Of a DNA stretch of 64,000 bases, positions 37,231 to 46,900 are shown one piece after another (position 1 is the first letter of the stretch; each line of letters starts with the position of its first letter). The stretch covers positions 1,183,001-1,247,000 of the forward strand of contig JALIRH010000040.1 in NCBI GenBank assembly GCA_023055505.1, written 5' to 3'. This stretch comes from Callipepla californica brunnescens. Its lineage: Eukaryota; Chordata; Aves; Galliformes; Odontophoridae. The position numbers and the translations under genes were made by a program. A model generated the notes under the pieces. It ran no database searches. It was given only the letters and a program-made list of their open reading frames with translations, and was not told the DNA's origin.

Positions 37231-37488
37231 TTGCCAGTCCAAGTCTACTTGAGCCACCTTAACTTTGTCAGCTTGATCTACCTGATGGTTATTTTGTTGT
37301 TCTTCAGTAGCCTGGCTCTTGGGCACGTGGACATCTACATGACACACTTTTACAACCATGTTCTTTATTTGGGCGGCATTGTCTCTCCACAGTACAGTAG
37401 CCCAAATAGGCTTATCCCTCTGTTGCCAGCCATTTTGTTCCCATTGCTGTTAACCACCCCCATAAAACATTTGCCACCATCCATGAGT
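37231..37488 (-). repeat. Tandem duplication of the RNase H C-terminal segment, copy 1 (downstream in sense)
   Basis: This 258-bp stretch repeats, with many substitutions, the sequence at 37508-37764. Both start on the plus strand with TGCCAGTCCAAG and share the blocks GATCTACCTGATGGTTATTTT, a TTCTTTGTTTG/CTTTATTTGGG block, CCCATAAA.CATTT and CCACCATCCA. Copy 1 continues into integrase-linked sequence. In the minus frame it covers the SWMV...GW to HV(D/A) segment of RNase H. Confidence 0.85.
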
Positions 37489-37489
37489 G

Positions 37490-38200
37490 TCACAGCGTTA
37501 TTAAGGTCTGCCAGTCCAAGCCTATCTGAGACACCTCAATTTTGGCAGCTCGATCTACCTGATGGTTATTTTTCTGTTCTTCGGTAGCTTGATTCTTGGG
37601 CACATGAGCATCTGCATGGCGCACATTTACATCCAACTTCTTTGTTTGGACAGCAATGTCTTTCCACAGTTCAGCAGCCCAGATAGGTTTACCCTTCCGT
37701 TGCCAGTTGTTTTGTTCCCACTGCTGCAACCACCCCCATAAAGCATTTCCCACCATCCAAGAGTCAGTATAAAGATACAGCATTGGCCACCTCTCCTGTT
37801 CAGCCACATTTAAGCCAGTTGGACAGCCTTTACCTCTGCAAATTGACTTGATTCTCCTTCTCCTTCAGTGGCCTCTGCAACTCGTCATGTGGGGCTCCAC
37901 ACAGCAGCCTTCCATCTGTGATGCTTCCCAACAATATGACATGATCCATCAGTGAACAGGATACATGTATTTTCATTTTCTGTTAGTTCATTATATGGTG
38001 GAGCCTCTTTAGCATGTGATACCTCTGTTGGTGATGTTCCAAATTTCTTGCCTTCAGGCCAGTCCATGATCACCTCTAAGATTCCTGGATGGCTGAGGTT
38101 TCCTATCCGAGCTCGCTGTATAATCAGTGCAATCCACTTACTCCAGGTGGCATCGGTAGCATGATGGGTAGAGGGCACCTTTCCTTTGAACATCTAGTTC
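37490..38200 (-). pseudogene. RNase H domain of pol
   Basis: RNase H degrades the RNA strand of the replication intermediate. Minus-strand frames show a first catalytic motif CILFTDGSC (about 37960), the LYLYTDSWMV motif (about 37755) and a VRHADAHVP motif (about 37615) with a downstream EQKNNHQVDRAA segment. These lie in the normal order. The region is split by stops and a frame change between about 37885 and 37810. The C-terminal segment is duplicated downstream. Confidence 0.82.
37508..37764 (-). repeat. Tandem duplication of the RNase H C-terminal segment, copy 2 (upstream in sense)
   Basis: Partner of 37231-37488 at a period of about 277 bp, with 19 bp between the copies. Copy 2 connects in frame to the upstream RNase H (YTDSWMV at about 37755). 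After the GLDWQ end it runs into a short unrelated TLITL-stop tail, which marks the duplication junction. Confidence 0.85.
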
Positions 38201-38282
38201 AGCACTGGCAGTCGAGGTGCCAGGAGGAGCTGCATCTCAGTGCTAATTACTTCAGAGGCAGCCCGAACCCCCTCATATGCTG

Positions 38283-39752
38283 CCAGTATCTCCTCAGTTG
38301 GAGTGTAGCACTCCTCCGAACCCCTGTATGCTCTGCTCCAAAATCCCAGGGGTCAGCCTCGGGTCTCCCCAGAGGCTCTTTGCCACAGGCTCCAAGTGGG
38401 ACCTTTCTCTCCTTTTACGTCCTGTCCCATCTGTACTGGCCCCAGGGACACAGCACGGGCTATCTCCTGTTTAATCTGCTCAAAGGCCTGCTGCTGCTCA
38501 GGACCCCATGGAAAATTATTCTTCTTTCGGGTCACCTGATAGAGGGGGCTTACTATGAGGCTGTAGTTTGGGACGTGCATCCTCCAAAAACCTACTACAC
38601 CCAGAAAAGACTGTGTCTCTTTTTGCTAGTGGGTGGTGACATGCTGGTAATTTAGTCAACCACATCTCCTGGAATGTGACGATGCCCATCTTGCCATTTT
38701 AATCCTAGGAACTGAATTTCCTGGGCAGGTCCCTTCACTTTGTTCCGTTTAATAGCAAAACCAGCACCCAGAAGAATCTGGATTATTCGCTCTCCTTTTT
38801 TAAAAACTTCTGCTGTATCACTCCACACAACAATGTCATCAATGTACTGGAGGTGCTCAGGTGCCCCACCCTGTTCCTGTGTGGTCTGAATCAACCCATG
38901 GCAAATGGTTGGACTGTGCTTCCACCCCTGGGGCAAACAGTTCCAGGTGAACTGAACGCCCCTCCAGGTGAAAGCAAACTGTGGTCTGCACTCTGTGGCC
39001 AAAGGAATAAAGAAGAATGCATTGGCAGTGTCAGTGGTAGCATACCACTTGGCTGCTTTCGACTCCAGTTCATATTGCAGCTCCAACATATCTGGCACAG
39101 CAGTGCTCAGTGGGGGTGTGACTTCATTCAGGCCACGTTAATCTACCGTCAGCCTCCATTCTCCACTGGCTTTACGCACTGGCCATATGGGCTGTTAAAC
39201 AGTGAGTGGGTTTTGCTGATCACTCCCTGGCTCTCTAGCTGATGGATCAAGTTATTAATGGGGAGCAAGGAATCCCTGTTGGTGCGGTATTGTCGTCTGT
39301 GGACTGTTTTTGTAGCAATCGGTACCTGCTGTTCTTTTACTTTCAGTACCCCCACAACAGACAAATCTTCTGACAGGCCAGCTAAAACAGACAGCTGCTG
39401 AATGTTGTCTGCAAAAAGCCCATCGGTATCCCTTGGGATCCTTGAAATGTCCCCTTCTGAGATAATCAATACCGAGTATGCATGGAGCCCCCTGTCCAGT
39501 CACTACAGAATGCTTCTGCCAGGTTTCACTGGTGAGGCTTATTTCTGCCTCCAACACAGACAATTCCTGAGAGCCCCCAGTCACCCCAGAAATATAAATC
39601 AATTCTGTCCCTTTATAACTCGACGGCATTAGAGTGCACTGTGCACCGGTGTCCACCAGTGCCTTATATTTTTGTGGCTCTGATGTGCCAGGCCATCTAA
39701 TCCACACAGTCCAATACACCCTATTATTCCTTTCCCACCCTGGCTGAGGGCA
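38283..39752 (-). pseudogene. Protease-reverse transcriptase, copy B
   Basis: Aspartic protease (LVDTGAQCTL, about 39630-39660) cleaves viral polyproteins, and RT copies the genome. RT landmarks in order are an N-terminal block with NLIHQLESQGVISK (about 39220), ATTDTANAFFFIPL (first catalytic Asp, about 39040), LPQGWKHSPTICH (about 38920), LQYIDDIVVW (catalytic box, about 38840), FLGLKWQDG (about 38700) and a thumb/connection segment with NYSLIVSPLYQVT (38580-38530). Frame breaks occur near 39150, 39100, 38650 and 38350. It joins RNase H and integrase downstream, so this is the pol copy in the normal position. It is about 2.8 kb from copy A, to which it is homologous over its whole length. 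Confidence 0.88.
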
Positions 39753-39760
39753 GGGCCCCT

Positions 39761-41035
39761 CTATTGGTTACCTGCGGTGAGCAGAGCAATTTCGTTGGTG
39801 GCTGATCTCTGCTGTAATTCTCTCACCCGTGCTCGCAGTGCAGAGGTTGGTTTTTTATGCCACTTCTTCACGTCCTCTTCATTTTCTCGTAAGAAGTTCC
39901 ACATGGACACATGCGACATGAAGTTACTGCTGTCATTTGCTCGAGCAGAGAGGCGGTTGCCTTTGATGGCTGAGACTTTCACCAGTTTGATCGATTCCTT
40001 CATCAGATTCTTTGGATCATCCTCTTCTTCATCAGGTGTTTCTGATACTGACACAGGTCCATACCTGTTAATCAGTAAGGACAATTCCTCCAGTATAATT
40101 TTCTGTGTCTTCTTTATTTCACCTACTTCTCCTGGTACTGTTGATACATCTGCAATGGAAACATGTGATGGCAGAAGCTGTTGTTCAAAGTTTTGAAGTG
40201 TAGTAATCACTTCATAAAATGTGAGTCTTCTGTCTCGGCCCTCATATGTATGAAACATTGCTACCAGTGTACTTGCGTACCTTTCTGGTGCTGTTTTTGA
40301 GAGCTTCCGATATATATTGGCTGTACACCGTACTTTCTCAGGATCACAGTACTGGTGTGGATTGTTAGAGACGAAACTGGGATCATACAGCATCTCTACT
40401 ACAACCATTTTTCTCAAAAATTGGATGCCTTTCTCCACAGTATTCCATCTTTCCACCTTAGGCTCCAGATTGTCTTTGTAAGGATGTCTCTCCTTTACAG
40501 CCACTAGTACTCGTTCCCAGAGGGTAGCAACTCCACTCAGACATCTACTAATCCCTCTGTCGATAGCTGGGTCTCGAGCAATGCTTCCCAGTTGGCGGGC
40601 TTCGTTGCCATCTAGGGACACGCTGCTGGTACCGTTGTCCCAGCACCACAGCAACCAGGTGACAACAGGTTCATCCGAGCACCGTACAAATTCCTTTCTT
40701 GAACCTTGGATTTCAGTCATCTTTAGGAGCTGATGAATAGTGGTAACAGTGATTTCTTCATCATCACTTTCCTCTCCATATCTCTCACTTTTCTTAGTGG
40801 CCTTTTTAGGTGGTGGTGGTGGTGCTGAGGAGGACCCTCACCTGGATCTTCCTCTTCTTTCTCTGCTTCTTCTCGTTTCCATTTCTGGCCTTCCATGGGG
40901 GCAACTGACATTGATGCCGGTGCTTCCTGTGATTGGTCAGGTCTAACTTCGAGGTTTTCATTTTTGCTTTGGACCTTGGTTTGGAAACCATTTCTCTCCA
41001 AAAAGAAGCAGCTCAAACATCCTTGCATGCAGCTA
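39761..41035 (-). pseudogene. Gag-like remnant, second type, upstream of pol copy B
   Basis: The longest open frame of the provirus (40720-39761, 319 codons) ends just before the copy B protease. It has a helical Gag-like core: WLLWCWDN near the start, SGVATLWERVL, and a RKLSKTAPERYAS block. A charged linker with acidic runs follows (EEEDD near 40040), then a C-terminal VRELQQ coiled-coil-like segment. In the same frame the sequence extends upstream of the Met at 40720 (residues HQLLK precede it). A proline/acid-rich segment lies around 40750-40830, after which frame is lost near 40825, so the true start is further upstream than the listed open frame. No CCHC zinc knuckle is visible. Assignment to Gag rests on position and general character. 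Confidence 0.68.
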
Positions 41036-42541
41036 AGATCTCCTTTTCAGGAGGGTAATGCTCCTCAGACCCCCTGTACGCTCAACTTCAGTATCCAACT
41101 TGTCGGCCTCGGGTCTCTCCAGAAGCTCTTTGCCACAAACTCAAAGTGGGACCTTCCTTTCCAGCAGCAGTGTAGAGGATGTTCTTTACATCCTGTCCCA
41201 TCTGTACTGGCCCCAGGGCCACGGCACGGGCTTTCTCCTGCTTAATTTACTCAAAAGCCTGCTGCTGCTCAGGGCCCCATACAAAATCAATTTTCTTTCA
41301 CGTCACCCAAAAGAGAGGGCTCACAATGAGGCTGTTGTTTGGAACATACATTCTCCAAAAGCCCACTACACCCAGAAAAGCTTGGGTCTCTGTCTTACTG
41401 GTGGGTGGAGACATGGCAGTGATTTTGTTAATCACATCTGTTGGGATGTGACAATGTCCATCTTGGCACTTTATACCTAGGAACTGGATTTCCTGTGCAG
41501 GCCCCTTCACTTTGTTTTGCTTAATAGCAAAGCCAGCTCGCAGGAGGATTTGGATTATTCTCTCCCCTTTCTCAAAAACTTCACCTGCTGTATTGTGCCA
41601 CACAATGGTATCATCCATGTATTGTAAGTGCTTGGGAGCACTGCCCTGTTCCAATGCAGTCTGGATCAACCCATGGCAAATGGTTGGGCTATGCTTCCAC
41701 CCCTGGGGCAAACAGTTCCAGGTGTACTGAACGCCCCTCCAGGTGAAAGCAAACTGTGGCCTGCATTCTGTGGCCAAAGGAATTGAAAGGAAGGCATTGG
41801 CAATGCCAGTGTCAATACCACGTGGCTGCTTTTGACTCCAGTTCATACTGGAGTTGGAGCATGTCAAGCACAGCAGCACTCAGTGGGGTGTGACTTCATT
41901 CAGGCCACGATAATCTACCATCACCCTCCATTCTCCACTGGCTTTACGCACTGGCCATATGGGGCTGTTAAAAGGTGAGTGAGTTTTACTTATCACTCCC
42001 TGGCTCTCTAGCTGATGGATCAGGTTATGAATGGGGAGCAAGGAATCCCTGTTAGTGCGCTGCTGATGTCTGTGCACCGTTTTTGTAGCAGTGGGTACCT
42101 GTTGCTCCTCCACTTGTAGCAAGCCCACAACAGATGGATCTTCTGACAGGCCAGGCAAAGCAGAGAACTGCTTAATGTTATCTGCGTCCACAGCAGCTAT
42201 TCCAAAAGCCCATTGATACCCCTTGGGATCCTTAAAATATCCCCTTTTGAGGTAATCAATACCAATTATACATGGAGCCCCTGGGCCAGTCCCAATTGGA
42301 TGTTTCTGCAAGTCTTTACCGGTGAGGCTTATTTCAGCCTCCAACATGGTCAACTCTTGGGAACCCCCAGTCACCCCAGAAAAATAGATTAATTCTGTCT
42401 CTTGGTGACTTGAGGGCTTTAGAGTGCACTGTGCACCGGTGTCCACCACTGCCTTGTATTTTTGTGGTTCTGATGTGCCAGGCCATCAAATCCACACAGT
42501 CCAATACACTCTATTATCCCTTTCCCCTCACCTGGCTGGGG
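41036..42541 (-). pseudogene. Protease-reverse transcriptase, copy A (truncated)
   Basis: Homologous to copy B from just upstream of the protease to just past the RT connection. It has the protease MVDTGAQCTL (about 42420-42450), an open 189-codon frame through the N-terminal RT (42449-41880), GIANAFLSIPL (about 41790), LPQGWKHSPTICH (about 41700), LQYMDDTIVW (catalytic box, about 41610) and FLGVVGFWRMYVPN (about 41350). The catalytic box differs from copy B (YMDD against YIDD). The homology stops near 41036, before RNase H, where the second Gag begins. It is bounded upstream by a different Gag type, so it is not a simple recent duplication. Confidence 0.88.
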
Positions 42542-42576
42542 CACAGGGGCTATTGTGGCTGGAAGGTACCTCACAC

Positions 42577-42810
42577 AGTTCTGAAGGAGTACTGTTCAGA
42601 TGGGAGGACATCTCGTTCAGGCTGGAGGGTGTCTCTTTCAGATTAGAGAGCATCTTGCTCAGAGTAGAGACCATCTTGTTGAGACTGAGTGTTGTTGAGT
42701 TCGGACTGGAGGGCATCTTTCTCGAACCAGAAAGCATCTTGCTCAGTCTGGAGGGTGTCCATGTAGGATTGGAGAGCATCTCGATTGGACTGGAGGCTGT
42801 CTAAATTGAA
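42577..42810 (-). repeat. 21-bp tandem repeat encoding heptads (coiled coil) in the first Gag type
   Basis: Read on the minus strand, about ten degenerate 21-bp units follow one another, each coding a seven-residue unit of the kind DALQSER, DTLQTEQ, DALQSEL, DGLYSEQ or DTLQPER. Leu falls at the same heptad position in most units and the rest is charged or polar, the pattern of a long coiled coil. Two in-frame stops (in the DAL-stop-SER unit and near 42579) show that the frame is dead. The repeat lies directly upstream of protease copy A, where the C-terminal part of Gag would be. Confidence 0.8.
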
Positions 42811-42848
42811 TTGGGGAGTCTGTCAGCTAAAAGACTGTCCCTTTTGGC

Positions 42849-43112
42849 TCAAAGACTTTCTCGCTCTATTTCAGAAACTCTTTGCCTCTCTGGGATAGTA
42901 CTGAATAAGGTCCGATTGGCATAAGCCAGACCCCAAATAATTTGGGCCTCCTCAGATCTGTCTGAGCCACAACATTCCTGTCTCAAATATCTACTTAAGT
43001 TCTCAGGATCTTGCAGGTGCTCAGGGAAAATGTCCCAGTACATTTTGAGCATTAAAAGGGAAAAAACAATGAAATGCAGTCCCTTTAAGAGCAGTTTTAA
43101 ACGAGAAGGCAT
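42849..43112 (-). pseudogene. N-terminal Gag-like remnant, first type
   Basis: An 87-codon open frame after the leader, starting with a basic, hydrophobic segment (MPSRLKLLLKGLHF) and continuing through a DPENLSRYLRQE block to EIERESL. Its position between the primer-binding site and protease copy A, and the heptad repeat just downstream (one frame away), make it the start of a Gag different from that at 39761-41035. No zinc finger or other signature seen. Confidence is limited to its being retroelement coding remnant. Confidence 0.5.
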
Positions 43113-43281
43113 TTTTTTTCTCTTTACTAAAACAAGCTAGCAGCACCCAAAAAAGTTTACAAATATCCCAGAACAACTGGCAGTACACCCAGACTTCAAG
43201 GTCGTGTTTTGCCATACAGCACCTGCAGTACAGATAAGCTTGCTAGCAAGAGACAGGGATTCAGTCTGAAAGTATGTCTCT

Positions 43282-43358
43282 GCCTGGCTAGCTCAGTCGG
43301 TAGAGCATGGGACTCTTAATCCCAGTGGTCGTGGGTTCAAGCCACACGTTGGGTTCCA
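43282..43358 (+). tRNA. Full-length tRNA-Lys(CUU)-like sequence with CCA, forming the provirus primer-binding site
   Basis: The plus strand reads a complete cloverleaf: acceptor 5' strand GCCTGGC (43282-43288), D stem GCTC/GAGC (43291-43294 with 43303-43306), anticodon stem TGGGA/TCCCA around loop CTCTTAA (43313-43319, anticodon CTT at 43315-43317), T arm GTGGG-TTCAAGC-CACAC (43331-43347, one mismatch), acceptor 3' strand GTTGGGT, discriminator T and CCA at 43356-43358. Nuclear vertebrate tRNA genes do not encode CCA, so this was copied from a mature tRNA. The CCA is four bases (TAAA) from the antisense LTR at 43363, exactly where the 18-nt primer-binding site of the provirus should be. Changes from a normal Lys tRNA include one extra base in the variable region and C-to-T/G-to-A decay. 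The A box is intact, the B box has one mismatch, and there is no nearby T-run terminator, so it is probably not an active tRNA gene. Confidence 0.85.
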
Positions 43359-43362
43359 TAAA

Positions 43363-43918
43363 TGTCAATGGTTTACTGGGCTGGTTCTGGCCCAGTTCTG
43401 TGATGTTTATTGCAGGGGACCCACAGACCCACACACCACTAAAGGGGAAAAGGAAAAGAGAGATGGGCCTAAAAACAGAACAGTGGCAATGATATGAGGA
43501 GGAAAGCTAATTTACTAAATAAGTTATTAGAAATATCTTTTTATATAATATGAAGCTAATAAAGAAATAAAGGAATTGAAGCTAATAAAGAAAATGAGCA
43601 AGAGAGAGTGTCCAATAAACCGAAGGCCTTATGGTAATGCTGAAGGCGAGACAGCAGTGAGCACCCACTGCTGAGTCGATCCCAAAAGGGAAGAGAGTGT
43701 CCCATGACCGCAAACAGTTTTTATCTTTCCCTCTGAACGGAAATACGTAAAAATGCAAAGCCTCGCAAAGTCCTCTGGGGAATGTAGTTCTTCTTCTCTT
43801 CTGAGACAGGTATACCCGGAATTATCAATGAGCCATGGAGCTGGAGTGTTTAACTCTTAATGCACTACATGATGTTATGATGTGGAATACCAATGCCAAA
43901 AATCATAAAACCATGATA
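43363..43918 (-). repeat. 5' LTR of the ERV-L-like provirus
   Basis: Plus strand starts TGTCAATGG and ends with a decayed CATGATA (TATCATGG in sense instead of TGTCATGG). It matches the family LTR throughout but carries a rearranged A/T-rich segment (43520-43600), with a repeated GAATTGAAGCTAATAAAG-like block not seen in the 3' LTR. The flanking ccaga does not match the sequence left of the 3' LTR. Confidence 0.88.
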
Positions 43919-46900
43919 CCAGAACATCTTCCTGGAGGCTGCTCAGACTCTGCTGGTTACTCTTCTTCCAGCTCTGCAATGATAGGTACCCCTGGAGTAG
44001 AGCAGGAGACACTGCAGCCCTTTGTGCTGGTGAGGGGGGACTACTGGGCTCCTAGTACACTGTCCAGGGAGGATTTATGGGCCTGGCTGTGTTTGGAACA
44101 CAGATCACTTGGGATAAACATCCATCCTTCATGTCTGAGTAAGCTGCCTCAGGAGATTCATTTGTAAGCTGGCCTACCTTCTTCCTGAGTTTTCTTTCCC
44201 CTTTATATTGTGAAGGATAATGTACTGTTTAAATTAAAGCAGGCCTGGGGACTGGAGACAGAACTGTTTGAGTGGAATGGATTGATGAGGAGTGAGTAAT
44301 AAAATTTAAGACTGTGTAGGAGCTGCTAGGGATAATATAGTCTGATTTATTTGAATAAGCATAATTTATAGAACACTAGACTATGTTGTGATTCTTTGGG
44401 ATTTTATCAGGAAATTTGCATTCAATATTTAAGGATCTCTGGGCAAAAACACTCTAGTTCTTTTACTATTTTGGCCCTTAACATAGCATGTACTGCAGAA
44501 GAATTTATAAGTGCATAAGAAGATTTAATAAGTTTGGATGGCCAAAAAAGGTTTGAAAGCTAAAATCAGGAAGGAAGGATTTCTGCTTCACCCTTTCCCA
44601 AGAATATGGGTAGACTTCTTTAACAAATGCTGCGCTGCATTTGCATTAGTTCACCTCTTTTTCTATTTGAGACAGAGCAAGCCTTGGTAGAGCCTCCAAT
44701 ATCCTGAGGCCAGTGGCTTGGCTGGTGTCAGTCAGCAGTGAACCTTTTGCCTTGTGCCTGAAAACTGCAGGTTTTCTCTGTTGTGCATCTCTATCCTTTC
44801 TGAGATGGTCCCTACTCTGCTCGTTGAAACAAATGATACAATCTTTGCTTTTGTTTTCAGTGCTCTAATTATTACTTTTATATTGTGAAAACCTTCAGTT
44901 TTAAAGTTAATCCTCTAATAATTACATCCTCTCCAGAGATCCTCCCTAAATGGAGATAAGGAGAAAGATTGGGTCCCTCAGCACTGGGTGAGAAAATCTT
45001 ATGTCCTGTAGGAACACGCAAAGCAGGAGGGGTGAACTGTTACCAGTCTGTGACCCAGCAAAGTACATCTGGCTGCACAGGAGATCTCAGCTGTGTACAA
45101 TCCATGTTCTCTGTAGAGGGATCTCCATCTTAAAATTGTGAAATGTTGTTTCAGCCACGCTCTGGACCCTGCCATTACATGGTTGATTTGTAGGCATGTT
45201 CCATCCCATCAAATTTTGCAACCTCTTACAGTAGAGTAGACTGCAGCCCTTGCATCCTCAATATAACAGCTGAGGACTATTGACTCCCTGATGATCTTCA
45301 AACTGCAATACTACTTAAAATCTTTGTTGGCAGTCAAGCATACAAAGTGTTTAAAGTTTTAATAGGCTTTGTGATAATTTATGAGCACCTCTTCCTTCAT
45401 TGGTTTAGTAAATTGTACCTAAGAATGTTCTGAAAGTTTGGCAGTTCATGATTCATCTGAGTTTTTGCCATCTGCTTTATTTTCATCCTTCTTCCCTGTT
45501 GGATAGACTTTCTTAATTCACAGTTTTTGTTTGGAATGTACTTTGTCACACACTTATTTTCTGTGCCAGAAACCTTTACACACTCTATTAAGGATAACTT
45601 TTCACATGCTAATATTTTTATCTGTAAAATAGCTTTTGAAAACATGGTTGATTTTGAAGTCCAATTGAGAGGAGCTCTGCCCTTGGCTGAACAGAGCCTG
45701 TTCTGTCTCCTGCAATGTCTTGTTCCACTCTCCTCACCTTTTTCTCTCCCTGACTCAACCTGCTGAAAGGTATCTGCTGAATGATGAGTACAGCTGTTTC
45801 TCTTGACATCTGAATGCATCTAGTGAAACAGGGATGATCACCTGCATGGGTCCCAACCACATACCCCCAAACACAACTCTGTATATACACATTCATTTAA
45901 CCGTGCTTTTTATCTCCTGACAACCCATCTTCCTGCTGAGCAAAAGGGATAGTGTCCCTGCAGAGCAGGCTTTGCACAGGCATAGGAAGGACCTGCCAAT
46001 TTGAGAAGAAAAACAGTGGACTGGAAGGTGTGGGTAAAGAGGAAGGCCTGGATGGGTGAGTGCCTTCCGTGGTGGGTCACCAATGTACCGTCAGGCCAAG
46101 CACATTTGCTACAGTGGTAAGGATATATCAAGACAATAAAAGACAACTGCCTGAAGGCAGTGAATATGGGGTCTTCCAAAAAACCTTTTTGTGCCTTTGC
46201 CCTGGCTAGCTCCTAGGAGATGGGCTGGGAAACAGAACCAGTTTATTGTAAATAGAGGAGTCAGTAATCCTCACATATGTGAACTTCTTAGTTTTTGGCA
46301 GCCTTGTCAAAATAATCCTGTTTTCCTCAAAATGTTTGAGTGTTTCTGGGCTCTTGGGAAGGCTTAGTTCCTGACAAACTCAGTGCTTGTCTCTTCAGTG
46401 TTTCTTCAGGCAGCTGGAGGTGGTGGGGGCACAATTGTGACATGGGCTGCATTAGCTCTCATATTTTTCTTTGTTATTTTTATCTTCTCAGCCTTCAGAG
46501 TGCTTTGATTAGGCTGGAATCCTAGGTTTCCTTTCTTTCTTTTTCTTTTTTTTTTTTTTTAGAGCAAGTTTCTAGCCCTTGTGACTGTGAGAAAAAAAAA
46601 AAAAAAAAACGTAGCTCAAAAATATGCACTGTGCTTTGGATGTGCTAAAATCAGAAACTGAACAAAGAGCCTAGCTGGGGCTGAGAACGTGGGATGCTTA
46701 TTAAAAAAAAAAAAAAGAAAAATTATCTGGATTTTATTTTATATTTGCCTTGCAATATCTTACCTCTTGTTCTCATTCCTTTGAAAGCATTGGACAGCCC
46801 CAAACCTTGTGATGAAGCATTTCCAGCATTGGGACCTACCAACTGTGATATCTCAAGCCTTGCTGTCATTATCACGCATTTGTGAGCCTAGGTGCAACAC

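Larger units (their letters stand above)
35684..43918 (-). mobile_element. ERV-L-like endogenous provirus, mosaic, env-less (minus orientation)
   Basis: Two LTRs (43363-43918 as 5' LTR, 35684-36227 as 3' LTR) bound internal sequence with gag, protease, RT, RNase H and integrase remnants, all on the minus strand. A primer-binding site for lysine tRNA adjoins the 5' LTR and a purine-rich tract (AAGGGGTGGAA) adjoins the 3' LTR. Only about 110 bp separate the integrase C-terminal frame from the 3' LTR, so there is no env. That, with the pol style, suggests an ERV-L-like class III element, although the PBS is Lys rather than Leu. Protease-RT occurs twice (41036-42541 and 38283-39752) and two different Gag remnants are present. 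The LTRs are clearly diverged and the outer flanks (ttcat and ccaga) do not match, so recombination between elements is likely. All frames are interrupted, so no functional virus is encoded. Confidence 0.9.

Noticed and set aside
39777..40196. Plus-strand frames across the provirus (also 38089-38655 and 41058-41480)
   Set aside because: They are antisense shadows of gag and pol, which read coherently with known motifs on the minus strand.
43282..43358. An ordinary active nuclear tRNA-Lys gene
   Set aside because: The CCA is encoded, the T stem has a mismatch, the variable region has an extra base, no T-run terminator follows nearby, and its placement exactly at the provirus primer site argues for a reverse-transcribed copy.
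43835..44167. 110-codon frame running out of the 5' LTR as an env or host exon
   Set aside because: It lies outside the provirus and has no transmembrane segment, glycosylation cluster or known motif; no splice signals could be supported.
45397..45819. 140-codon minus-strand frame
   Set aside because: Low complexity in part and no recognisable motif; also overlapped by other frames.
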